Source of the DNA: an uncultured Dehalococcoidia bacterium
GTDB lineage: Bacteria > Chloroflexota > Dehalococcoidia > Lucifugimonadales > UBA3495
Direction of reading: 5' to 3'
NCBI GenBank assembly: GCA_958295765.1
Contig: CATQHB010000002.1
Location: forward strand, 2,282,091-2,346,090
DNA length: 64,000 nt
Shown: positions 8,897 through 16,850 of the stretch, piece after piece
Layout of the letters: the number at the start of each line of letters is the position of its first letter
How positions within the stretch are numbered: position 1 is the stretch's first letter
The notes under the pieces: model-generated
Seen by the model: the letters and a program-made list of their open reading frames with translations, nothing else
Database searches by the model: none
What the model was told of the DNA's origin: nothing
Translations under genes and position numbers: made by a program

Positions 8897-10072
8897 TTAA
8901 GGGTTGAAATCTCTAACCATCTCCAGAAACTCGTCGAAAATATATTCATTATCCCGGGGGCCGGGGGCTGCCTCGGAATGGTACTGAATGGTGAACAGGG
9001 GCAAGTCCCGGTGGCGCAGCCCCTCCACCGTGCCGTCGTTCAGGTTGATGCGGGATACCTCCAGGCCCGGCGGCAGGGTATCCGGGTTGACGGCAAAGCC
9101 ATGATTCTGGGCGGTGATGTAAACCCGCCCGGTATTCAAGTCCTGAACCGGATGGTTGCCGCCCCGGTGTCCGAACTTCAACTTGAAAGTGTCGGCGCCC
9201 AAAGCGCGGGCCACCAACTGATGCCCCAGGCAAATGCCCATTACCGGCGTCCGGCCCAATAGCTGCCGCACATTATCCACCACGTAATCCAGCAGTTGGG
9301 GGTCGCCCGGCCCCGGGGAAAGCAGGATGCCGGAGGGCCGCATCGCCAGGATGTCCGCGGCCCCGGTGTCCGCCGGTACGGCGATAACCTCACAGCCCCG
9401 TTCCCGCAGCAGCCTCAGGATGTTGTATTTCAACCCCACGTCGGCAACCACGATGCGGGGGCGGGGTTGGCCGGAGTCGGCGCCGGCGCCAGCAAGGGCA
9501 TCAGTATCGGCAAAGGTATCGGAACCGGCGGCAACCGCTTGCGGGCCGGCGGCGCTCCAGCGATAACTTTCGCTGGCGGTAACCGTGCGCACCAAATCCT
9601 GGTCATCATAGCGGGGCATTTGGGCCAGGCGGGCCAGGGCCGTCTCCGGGGATTCGGTGGTCAGCATACCCATCATTACGCCATGCTCCCGGAGGCGGCG
9701 GGTAATGGCCCGGGTATCCACGCCGGAGATGCCGGGAATGTTCTGCGAACGGAGAAATTCGTCCAGCGTCCGGTCGCTCCGGCCATGGCTGGGCTGGTCG
9801 CAATGCTCCCGGGTAATCAGGCCGGCGACCCGGATCCGGCTCGACTCAAAATCCTGGGGGTTGATGCCATAGTTGCCCACCAGCGGGTAGGTAAGGGTTA
9901 CCAGTTGGCCGGCGTAGGATGGATCGGTCAAAACCTCCTGGTAGCCGGTCATACTGGTATTGAAAACCACCTCGCCGTAGCCGGACAGTTCCGCCCCCAG
10001 GGACTCGCCCCGGTGCACCGAGCCGTCCTCCAGCACCAACCAGGCCGGCGGCGCCGTTTCCCTAATCGCCAT
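8897..10072 (-). CDS. carA: Carbamoyl-phosphate synthase small subunit (glutaminase)
   Basis: This subunit hydrolyses glutamine and delivers ammonia to CarB. The N-terminal CarA domain is clear (AWLVLEDGSVHRGESLG, VVFNTSMTGYQEVLTDPSYAG). The C-terminal class I amidotransferase has the nucleophile in GICLGHQL (about Cys281) and the His-Glu pair in IQYHSE (about His365 and Glu367). At 391 residues it is close to the usual length (about 380). A glycine/serine/alanine-rich linker (SAAGPQAVAAGSDTFADTDALAGAGADSG) between the domains is longer than usual. I chose ATG at 10072. A TTG two codons upstream is also possible. carA and carB are separated by one unknown gene. Confidence 0.96.
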   Translation of the reverse strand: MAIRETAPPAWLVLEDGSVHRGESLGAELSGYGEVVFNTSMTGYQEVLTDPSYAGQLVTLTYPLVGNYGINPQDFESSRIRVAGLITREHCDQPSHGRSDRTLDEFLRSQNIPGISGVDTRAITRRLREHGVMMGMLTTESPETALARLAQMPRYDDQDLVRTVTASESYRWSAAGPQAVAAGSDTFADTDALAGAGADSGQPRPRIVVADVGLKYNILRLLRERGCEVIAVPADTGAADILAMRPSGILLSPGPGDPQLLDYVVDNVRQLLGRTPVMGICLGHQLVARALGADTFKLKFGHRGGNHPVQDLNTGRVYITAQNHGFAVNPDTLPPGLEVSRINLNDGTVEGLRHRDLPLFTIQYHSEAAPGPRDNEYIFDEFLEMVRDFNP

Positions 10073-10106
10073 TGCCAAAATCCTAACCTCTCTGAACCCT
10101 TTGCCC

Positions 10107-10493
10107 CGGTATTTCCCTGCTTAATTCGTTAAATCCTATTACCGCTCGACAGCCTGTACCGCCCTACAACCTGCAACCGCTCATGGTGATTTGATTTATC
10201 GCTCATGGTGAGCTTGTCGAACCACCCAACCCATCCTTCGACAGGCTCAGGATGAGCGGAGGTTTGCCCCCGGTATTTCCCTGCTTAATTCCTTACAACC
10301 TATACCGCCCTACACCCCGTAACCGCTCATGGTGAGCTTGTCGAACCATCCAACCCATCCTTCGACAGGCTCAGGATGAGCGGAGGTTTGCCCCTGGTAT
10401 TTCCCTGCTTAATTCCTTACAACCTATTCCCGTCATGGTGAGCTTGTCGAACCATCCCTCAAACCCATCCTTCGACAAGCTCAGGATGAGCGG
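10107..10493. repeat. Tandem direct repeats carrying family B palindromes
   Basis: Three direct copies of a unit that starts with GGTATTTCCCTGCTTAATTC (about 10109, 10273, 10397) each carry one family B palindrome (10200-10259, 10323-10383, 10431-10493). The unit is about 124-164 bases long. The array separates pyrC from carA inside one operon and contains no gene. Confidence 0.8.
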
Positions 10494-10541
10494 ATGTTTA
10501 CCCCGGCATTTAGCCCCTTCTCAAGTCAAGGGATATGCCAC

Positions 10542-11903
10542 CTAATACAACGAATCCTGATGCACCACTTTTCCCTCGACGAAAGTTGTTACCACCCGGC
10601 CCTTCAAGGCAACGCCTTCCAGGGGCGTGTTCCGGCCCTTGGAGGCGAACTCTCCGGTATCCACTACCCAATCCAAATCCGGGTCAAAAAGCACCACGTC
10701 CGCCGGGGAACCGGGGTGGAGGGTCGCCAATTCCTCAAAGGACGGCCCCAGCACCCGGGCCGGGCCGACGGTCAGCCGATCCACCAGGGTACTGAGGGAA
10801 ATCTGCCCCCGATGCACCAGCGCCATCAGAGAGCCGAGGGCGGTCTCAAAGACGCTGATGCCAAAAGCGGCCTCCTGGTAGGTAACCTGCTTGCTGGCCG
10901 CCTCGTGGGGGGCGTGGTCGGTGGCAATGCAGTCAATCACCCCGTCGGCCAGGCCCTCAATGAGAGCGTCCACGTCTTGGCGGCCCCGCAACGGCGGATA
11001 TACCTTGGTGGAGGTATCGTAGTTAAGCGGCCCGGAACCGCCGTCGGGAGTCCCTTGATAGCCCAACGCCCAGTCATCAGTGAGGGAAAGGTGATGGGGG
11101 CAAACCTCGGTAGTTACCGACACGCCCCGCTCCCGGGCCTGGCGCACCAGGGCCACCGCGCCGGCGGTGCTCAAATGGGCCAGGTGCAGCCAACCGCCGG
11201 TCAACTCGGCCAGGGCCAAATCCCGGGCAATCATCGCCTCCTCCGCGGCGGCAGGGATGCCCGGCAAGCCGAGCCGGGTCGCCGCCCAGCCCTCGGCCAT
11301 TACCCCGCCGGGGCAAAGGCGGTGTTCCTGACAGTGGTTGCTGATGGGCAAGCCCAAGTCCAGGGTATAGGTAAGGGCCAGCCGCATCAGGTTGGGATCA
11401 TAAACCGGGTCGCCGTCATCGCTGTAGGCCACCACCCCGGCGGCGGCCAACTCCTCCAACTCGGCCAGTTCCTTGCCCCGGCGGCCCTTGGTAACGCAGC
11501 CGATGGGAAAGACCCTAACTACCCCTTCGGCGCGGGCGCGCTGCTGCACCAGGGCCACCGCCGCCTCATTGTCCAGGGGCGGGTCGGTGTTGGGCATACA
11601 GCAGATTGAGGTAAAGCCGCCCCGGGCCGCCGCGCGGGTGCCGGTGGCGATGGTCTCCTTATACTCATAGCCCGGCTCCCGCAGGTGGCAATGCAGGTCG
11701 ATAAACCCCGGAGCGGCGACCATACCGTTGGCCGGAATCGGCCGGCAGCCTTCAGGCAGGTCGGCGGGAGACAGCCGGGGGCCGGCGGAAACTATCTTTC
11801 CGCCGGTAATCAGGATGTCTCCAATCGCGTCCATTCCCCTACCGGGGTCAACGATTCGAGGCCCCTGAATCAATATGGAGTCCGGGTCTGCACTGGTCAG
11901 CAA
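10542..11903 (-). CDS. pyrC: Dihydroorotase
   Basis: This zinc amidohydrolase cyclises carbamoyl aspartate to dihydroorotate, the third step of pyrimidine synthesis. Metal ligands are visible in FIDLHCHLREPG (His71 and His73), and the later TDHAPHE motif supplies the catalytic Asp and further contacts. The stretch PGYEYKETIATGTRAAARGGFT is typical of the class I (long, 430-450 residue) dihydroorotases, and 453 residues fits. The start is a TTG at 11903 with a weak upstream TAGGAC. No better in-frame start exists. It sits between pyrB and carA in the operon and precedes a repeat array. Confidence 0.95.
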   Translation of the reverse strand: MLTSADPDSILIQGPRIVDPGRGMDAIGDILITGGKIVSAGPRLSPADLPEGCRPIPANGMVAAPGFIDLHCHLREPGYEYKETIATGTRAAARGGFTSICCMPNTDPPLDNEAAVALVQQRARAEGVVRVFPIGCVTKGRRGKELAELEELAAAGVVAYSDDGDPVYDPNLMRLALTYTLDLGLPISNHCQEHRLCPGGVMAEGWAATRLGLPGIPAAAEEAMIARDLALAELTGGWLHLAHLSTAGAVALVRQARERGVSVTTEVCPHHLSLTDDWALGYQGTPDGGSGPLNYDTSTKVYPPLRGRQDVDALIEGLADGVIDCIATDHAPHEAASKQVTYQEAAFGISVFETALGSLMALVHRGQISLSTLVDRLTVGPARVLGPSFEELATLHPGSPADVVLFDPDLDWVVDTGEFASKGRNTPLEGVALKGRVVTTFVEGKVVHQDSLY

Positions 11904-11976
11904 GGTACGTCCTATCTGCCTTCCGGGTAATCGTATTGGAATCGGGCGGGATTTTCCGCCTTACTTTCAGCCGTTT

Positions 11977-13032
11977 CTAGCCGGCGGTTTCCAGTTTTTC
12001 GGCGCTGGGTTGGGCGCAGAGGCGGTAGAGGAGGGCCATACGCACCGCTACGCCGTTAGTTACCTGTTCCTCAATTACCGAATGGCCGCCGTGGGCGATG
12101 CCGGTGCTGATTTCCACCCCTTCGTTCATCGGCCCCGGGTGCATCACCAGCGCGCCGGGCTTGGCCCGTTCCAGGCGGCTCTCGGTAACCTGCCAGCGGC
12201 GGATGTATTCCCGCAGGCTGGGCAGAAAACCACCGCTCTGCCGCTCCGACTGGAGGCGCAGGGCCATTACCACGTCGGCGTCCTCAATGGCCCGGTCCAG
12301 GTCGGTATTGACTTCCACCTGGGCAAAGGGATGGCCCTCATCCCGCTCATCGCCGCAGTTCAACAAGTCCAGGGGCAGCAGCGTAGTCGGGCCGCAGAGG
12401 GTAACCCGCGCCCCGGCCTGGGTCAAGCCCCACAGGGCGGAGCGGGCCACCCGGCTGTGCAGCACGTCCCCGACGATGACCACCTTCACGTTCTGCAACC
12501 GGCCCACCTTTTCCCGAATGGTGTATAAGTCCAGGAGGGCCTGGGTCGGGTGGGCGTGCAGCCCGTCCCCGGCGTTGATGACGCAGACCCGGGGCAGGTG
12601 GCGCGCCAGCAGATAGGGAGCGCCGGAGTGGGGATGCCGGATGACGATTACATCCACGCCCATGGCCTGCAAGGTAAGGCCGGTATTGAGCAGCGACTCC
12701 CCCTTTTCCACGCTGCTGCCGGAGGTGGACATATTGATAACGTCGGCGCTGAGCACCTTGCCGGCTTCCTCAAAGGAAATCCGGGTTCGGGTGCTGGGTT
12801 CGTAGAACAGAGTTACCACCACCCGGCCCCGCAGGGTGGGGACTTTCTTGATGTCCCGCCGGAGCACCTCGCCCATAGCAGCCGTGCCGTCCAGCACCGA
12901 AAGAATCTCCGCCGCCGAAAAGTCGTCCAAATCCAGGACGTTCCGGCGCAGTTTCCCGTCGGGCGCAAAGTCGGGGATTGCCTCGGGAATTGGGGGAGTA
13001 GCGCGGATTTCCGCCGCTTCCGGGCTGACCAT
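11977..13032 (-). CDS. pyrB: Aspartate carbamoyltransferase catalytic subunit
   Basis: This enzyme condenses carbamoyl phosphate with aspartate. The carbamoyl-phosphate loop FYEPSTRTRISFEEAGK carries Ser80-Thr-Arg-Thr-Arg84, and HPTQALLDLYTI and HPGPMNEGVEI complete the family signature. The N-terminus is about 25 residues longer than in E. coli PyrB (MVSPEAAEIRATPPIPEAIP), proline-rich and probably flexible. The length is 351 residues. No pyrI regulatory subunit is present, consistent with control by PyrR. The stop of pyrR lies five bases before this ATG, so the two are translationally close. Confidence 0.96.
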   Translation of the reverse strand: MVSPEAAEIRATPPIPEAIPDFAPDGKLRRNVLDLDDFSAAEILSVLDGTAAMGEVLRRDIKKVPTLRGRVVVTLFYEPSTRTRISFEEAGKVLSADVINMSTSGSSVEKGESLLNTGLTLQAMGVDVIVIRHPHSGAPYLLARHLPRVCVINAGDGLHAHPTQALLDLYTIREKVGRLQNVKVVIVGDVLHSRVARSALWGLTQAGARVTLCGPTTLLPLDLLNCGDERDEGHPFAQVEVNTDLDRAIEDADVVMALRLQSERQSGGFLPSLREYIRRWQVTESRLERAKPGALVMHPGPMNEGVEISTGIAHGGHSVIEEQVTNGVAVRMALLYRLCAQPSAEKLETAG

Positions 13033-13037
13033 ATCCC

Positions 13038-13583
<546 letters not shown>

Positions 13584-13665
13584 CTATGCGGAGCTTTCAA
13601 GATTAGGCCAAATCGAGGTAGCGCCCATTGTCCTGCCCATTGCCAAGGGGAGCGGGATGAACCGG

Positions 13666-14220
13666 TTAGACCGGACTCCGGCGCATCAGGTTTATGGTAT
13701 CCACCAGCCGGGTCATACCCTCCTGGAGCGTTTCACCCACGGCGGCGTCCAGCAGTTCCCCGTCCGGGCCAATGACACTGGCGGCGTTGGGCACCAGCAG
13801 CAGGGGCTTGGGAACGACCCAGCAGCCTTCGCATTGCAGGCAGTCGGAGAGGTGCAGGTGCATCCGGATGCCGCCGGACTTGCCGGGGGTAACGCCCATC
13901 GCGTAGGCCACCTTGTCGGTCAGGGTGTTGGGCGGGCGGCAGGCCCATTCAATAGCGTTTTTCAACACCGCCGGAATGGAATGGTTGAACTCCGGGGCAG
14001 CTATGAGCACTCCGTCGGCCGGGCGCAGGGCCTCCCGCAGGGCGGCGACCGGCTCCGGGTACTCGCCGCCGTCCAAGTCGCCGTTAAACAGGGGCAGGCC
14101 GGCCAGGCTGGCCTCAACTACTTCCACCCCCTGGGCCTGGAGCATAGGTATCGCCAGGCGGGAAAGTTTATGGTTCCAGGAATCCTGCCGCAGGCTGCCC
14201 ACAATGCTGACTATTTTCAT
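13666..14220 (-). CDS. NADPH-dependent FMN reductase family protein
   Basis: This flavodoxin-like quinone or FMN reductase has 184 residues. The start IVSIVGSLRQDSWNHKLSR is the FMN phosphate-binding loop of the family, and IAAPEFNHSIPAVLKNAIEW is the second signature (P-E-Y/F-N). ATG at 14220 is preceded by GAGGGAAAGG, a strong ribosome site. A longer frame upstream to 14340 has no such support and would overlap the terminator of the leader. The gene is the first open frame after the PyrR-type leader, and pyrR starts 91 bases downstream on the same strand. It is therefore probably part of the pyrimidine-controlled transcript. Two cysteines in SDCLQCEGCW are unusual for the family. Confidence 0.9.
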   Translation of the reverse strand: MKIVSIVGSLRQDSWNHKLSRLAIPMLQAQGVEVVEASLAGLPLFNGDLDGGEYPEPVAALREALRPADGVLIAAPEFNHSIPAVLKNAIEWACRPPNTLTDKVAYAMGVTPGKSGGIRMHLHLSDCLQCEGCWVVPKPLLLVPNAASVIGPDGELLDAAVGETLQEGMTRLVDTINLMRRSPV

Positions 14221-14310
14221 AACCTTTCCCTCTGCCTTGAATCCCGCGCCCCAACCCTCTGCCGGGGGAGACTGGGGTATTTCCCCCACCATTTCACCCT
14301 TTGGCAATCC

Positions 14311-14345
14311 CCAACAAAATACCCCTTGCAACGGCGGCAAGGGGT
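14311..14345 (-). terminator. Intrinsic terminator of the pyr leader (attenuator)
   Basis: On the minus strand ACCCCTTGC, a seven-base loop, and GCAAGGGGT form a perfect nine-base stem followed by ATTTTGTTGG. It lies about 90 bases before the FMN reductase start and about 70 bases after the PyrR-binding loop, the classic geometry of a PyrR attenuator. Confidence 0.85.
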
Positions 14346-14402
14346 ACAGCGCATAAAGTCATCCGGCGCCCACCAGGGGGGCAACCCGACTTGACCGGGG
14401 CG

Positions 14403-14441
14403 ATAACACTTTGCCAGCCTCACAGGACTGCTTAAAAGCCG
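14403..14441 (-). promoter_or_regulatory. PyrR-binding loop / anti-antiterminator of the pyr operon leader
   Basis: The minus strand at 14416-14429 reads AGTCCTGTGAGGCT, an exact match to the known PyrR-binding consensus ARUCCNGNGAGGYU. The flanks CTTTTAAGC and GGCAAAG can form the lower stem (CTTT with AAAG) below an internal loop, as in Bacillus anti-antiterminators. PyrR with UMP would hold this hairpin and let the terminator at 14311-14345 form. Confidence 0.85.
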
Positions 14442-14504
14442 GCCCACCGCGCCAAAGCGCAGCAGACCCAAGCCCATTCAATTGTTCAATTGTTCCAAGC
14501 AGGT

Positions 14505-14533
14505 ATGTTACCAGATTTTGGGGCTATAAGAAA
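14505..14533 (-). promoter_or_regulatory. Possible promoter of the pyr operon
   Basis: On the minus strand TTTCTT (14533-14528) and TAACAT (14510-14505) are 17 bases apart, about 70 bases upstream of the PyrR-binding loop. Both boxes are weak matches. The rest of 14441-14615 shows no gene, only a half copy of repeat family B near 14587-14607. Confidence 0.3.
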
Positions 14534-14615
14534 GGGGGGCGGGGGGGCCAGTAGGGTAGGCGCAAAGTCTGCGCCAAGAACAAAATCCGCTCATCCTGAG
14601 CGGATAAGGACTCTG

Positions 14616-15290
14616 CTAAATGCGCCCGACCCGGCGTAGTTGTTCCACAGCCATACCGATTACCCCGGCGTACTCACCACGATATTCCTCTACGACCACA
14701 GCGATAAAGGCTTCACGATCCGCGGCAGGGAGTTTCAACAATCCTGTGATGAACCCACGCATATGGGCAGAGCGTGAAGAAACCAAGTCATACCTATTCA
14801 AATCCAGGTCATCAATGGTGTTCACGGCTTTACGCCGAGCAGTCTCGGAAAGGCCTTTCCTGAGTATAATCTCCCCGGTAACCACATCGTAATCAAAATA
14901 CTGCTCCGGGCGTTCCGATGGATCAGCAGCGCAAGGATCGACATACCCGGTTTCCGGCCATTTGTCCCATTTTGCCGTGTTGCATCTCTGGCAACTGAAA
15001 ACCCAGTTAGACCATTCATAGGCAAGCTCCGGGAAACGGCTGCGGGGCCGGAAGTGGTCAACCATGGGCGCCAAGTAGCCTTCGCCTTCGCACTGCCGCC
15101 CGCAATACCAGCAGATACCGTTGCTCCGGCTCCCCAGCACTGGCCGGAACTCCCCCCAAAAGCGATCTACGGGCGGCCTGCTGAACTGTCGCTGACTGAG
15201 CCTGTTCCGATGATCGATCCAGCCCTGCGTGTATTGCCGGGCATAATCGGCAACTCCATCAGGTTCCGGCCCCCGGTCAATCCAACGCAT
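14616..15290 (-). CDS. ptuB: Septu PtuB-like HNH endonuclease, copy 3
   Basis: This putative HNH nuclease is of the type found with PtuA in Septu and retron-Ec78 systems (TIGR02646-like). The core is intact: Cys60-x-x-Cys63, VDHFRPRSRFPEL with Asp78-His79, Asn95 in EWSNWVFSC, and Cys100-x-x-Cys103-Asn104 with Lys107. A GYVDPCAADPSERPEQYFDY block and TIDDLDLNRYDLV follow, as in the family. I chose ATG at 15290 because it has GGAGGGTAGCCGAG upstream, identical to that of copy 2. The frame is open a further 12 codons to an alternative start at 15326. It is the last gene of the module and the most diverged at its C-terminus. Confidence 0.85.
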   Translation of the reverse strand: MRWIDRGPEPDGVADYARQYTQGWIDHRNRLSQRQFSRPPVDRFWGEFRPVLGSRSNGICWYCGRQCEGEGYLAPMVDHFRPRSRFPELAYEWSNWVFSCQRCNTAKWDKWPETGYVDPCAADPSERPEQYFDYDVVTGEIILRKGLSETARRKAVNTIDDLDLNRYDLVSSRSAHMRGFITGLLKLPAADREAFIAVVVEEYRGEYAGVIGMAVEQLRRVGRI

Positions 15291-15338
15291 CTCGGCTACC
15301 CTCCAGGTTAGTTTTGCCCTTCCCAAAACCCGGCTGGT

Positions 15339-15386
15339 GTCTCAGTTTGATTAAGAATCACCCTGAAAAGCACGTCAACCTGAGAC
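15339..15386. repeat. Conserved hairpin in the spacer between nuclease copies 3 and 2
   Basis: GTCTCAGTTTGA (15339-15350) and TCAACCTGAGAC (15375-15386) pair over 11 of 12 positions with a 24-base loop. The same hairpin is found exactly 780 bases away between copies 2 and 1. No T-run follows on the minus strand, so it is not a standard terminator. It could be an RNA processing or translation-control structure, or a relic of the duplication. Confidence 0.75.
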
Positions 15387-15402
15387 GCTACCAAGGATTC
15401 TG

Positions 15403-16062
15403 CTAAATGACCCCATCCCGACGCAGGTTTTCCACAAACATCCTAATTACCCCAGCGTGCTCAACGGGCCTATCCACGTGCTGATCGATAACGGCTTGGC
15501 GTTCCGAAGCAGGGGTTTTCTGCAATAGTTCATAGAACTCCTTCGTCCTTTCAAGGCGGGCTTCCAGCAAGCCCAAATTATTCAAATCCAGGTCATCAAT
15601 GGTGTTCAAGGCTTTACGCCGAGCAGTCTCGGAAAGGCCTTCCCTGGGTATAATCTCCCCGGTAACCACATTGTAATCGAAATACTGCTCCGGGCGTTCC
15701 GAAGGATCCTCAGCGCAAGGGTCGACGTACCCGGTTTCCGGCCATTTGTCCAATTTTGCATAGTTGCATCTGTAGCAACTGAAAATCCAGTTAGACCATG
15801 CATAGACAAGTTCCGGAAAACGGCTTCTGGGCCGGAAATTGTCAACCGTGGGATCCAACTCGCCTTCGCCGTCACACTGCCGCTCACAGTACCAGCAGAT
15901 ATTGTTGCTCCAGCTACCCAGTGCTGACCGGAACTCCCCCCAATAGTGATCAGTGGGCCGCTCGCCAACTCGGTTCTGAAAATAATCGACCCAACCTTGC
16001 GTGAACTGCTGGGCATAGCCGGCAACTCCATCAGGTTCCGGTCCTCGGTCAATCCAACGCAT
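15403..16062 (-). CDS. ptuB: Septu PtuB-like HNH protein, copy 2, catalytic His replaced by Asn
   Basis: This 219-residue paralogue of the flanking genes has the same zinc-type cysteines (Cys56, Cys59, Cys96, Cys99) and the same DPC..DPSERPEQYFDY and TIDDLDLNN segments. The HNH motif, however, reads VDNFRPRSRFPEL: the histidine that acts as general base in HNH nucleases is Asn75 (codon AAT at 15838-15840, against CAC in copy 3). Two base changes separate the codons, so a single sequencing error is unlikely. The fold seems intact and the frame is open, so selection may keep the protein for binding or inhibition and not for cutting. The start is at 16062 with GGAGGGTAG upstream. An in-frame start at 16107 also exists. 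Confidence 0.85.
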   Translation of the reverse strand: MRWIDRGPEPDGVAGYAQQFTQGWVDYFQNRVGERPTDHYWGEFRSALGSWSNNICWYCERQCDGEGELDPTVDNFRPRSRFPELVYAWSNWIFSCYRCNYAKLDKWPETGYVDPCAEDPSERPEQYFDYNVVTGEIIPREGLSETARRKALNTIDDLDLNNLGLLEARLERTKEFYELLQKTPASERQAVIDQHVDRPVEHAGVIRMFVENLRRDGVI

Positions 16063-16118
16063 CTCGGCTACCCTCCATACAATCAGATTAGTTTTGCCTT
16101 TCCTCAAACCCGGCTGGT

Positions 16119-16166
16119 GTCTCAGTTTGATTAAGAATCACCCCGAAAAGCACGTCAACCTGAGAC
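16119..16166. repeat. Conserved hairpin in the spacer between nuclease copies 2 and 1
   Basis: This is an almost identical copy of the 15339-15386 hairpin (one difference in the loop), together with the surrounding block CGGCTGGTGT...GCTACCAAGGACTCTGCTAAAT. It marks the 780-base tandem duplication unit of the HNH genes. Confidence 0.75.
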
Positions 16167-16182
16167 GCTACCAAGGACTCTG

Positions 16183-16845
16183 CTAAATTTTCCCGCTCCG
16201 GCGTAGTTGTTCCACATGTATCCTGATTACCCCAGCGTACTCAACGCCCTCTACGTGCCGAGCGATAAAGGCTTCACGTTCCGAAGCAGGGGTTTTCAGC
16301 AATTCGTCACGGAACTTTTTTGTCGCTTCACGGCGGAGGGGCATCATAAAGACTATATTATTCAAATCCAGGGCATCAATAGTGTCCAATGCTTTTTTTC
16401 GAGCAGTATCGGAAAGGCCTTCCCTAGTTAGAATCTCACCGGTACCCGCAAAATAATCAAAATACCGCTCCGGATGTTCCAAAACATCAGTAGCGCAAGG
16501 ATCGACATACCCGGATCTCGGCCATCTGTTTCGTTTTATGTCGTTGCATCTAGAGCAACTAAAAATCCAGTTAGCCCATTCATAGACAAGCTCAGGGAAA
16601 CGGCTGATGGGCCGGAAGTGATCCAAGGTGGGCACCAGATCGCCGACGAAATCGCATCGTCGCTCGCAATACCAGCAGATATGTTTAGTCCGGATGCCCA
16701 TATCTCCCCGGAACTCCCGCCAATAGGAATCGGTAGGCCGCCCGCCAACCCCGTCGCTCTGGACGTAATCAACCCAGCCTTGCGTGAACTGCTGAGCATA
16801 GCCGGCAACTCCATTAGGTTCCGGCCCCCGGTCAACAAAGCGCAT
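16183..16845 (-). CDS. ptuB: Septu PtuB-like HNH endonuclease, copy 1 (adjacent to the ATPase)
   Basis: This 220-residue HNH protein starts five bases after the ATPase gene ends and is therefore its natural partner. The motif is complete: Cys57-x-x-Cys60, Asp75-His76 in LDHFRPISRFPEL, Asn92 in EWANWIFSC, Cys97-x-x-Cys100-Asn101. The sequence has diverged from copies 2 and 3 (for example FMMPLRREATKKF in place of DLVSSRSAHMRGF), which suggests an older duplication. The ATPase stop codon lies inside the ribosome-binding region (ATGGAGACTAGCCGGT). A matching sequence (ATGGAGGGTAGCCGAG) precedes copies 2 and 3, showing that they derive from this junction. Confidence 0.85.
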   Translation of the reverse strand: MRFVDRGPEPNGVAGYAQQFTQGWVDYVQSDGVGGRPTDSYWREFRGDMGIRTKHICWYCERRCDFVGDLVPTLDHFRPISRFPELVYEWANWIFSCSRCNDIKRNRWPRSGYVDPCATDVLEHPERYFDYFAGTGEILTREGLSDTARKKALDTIDALDLNNIVFMMPLRREATKKFRDELLKTPASEREAFIARHVEGVEYAGVIRIHVEQLRRSGKI

Positions 16846-16850
16846 ACCGG

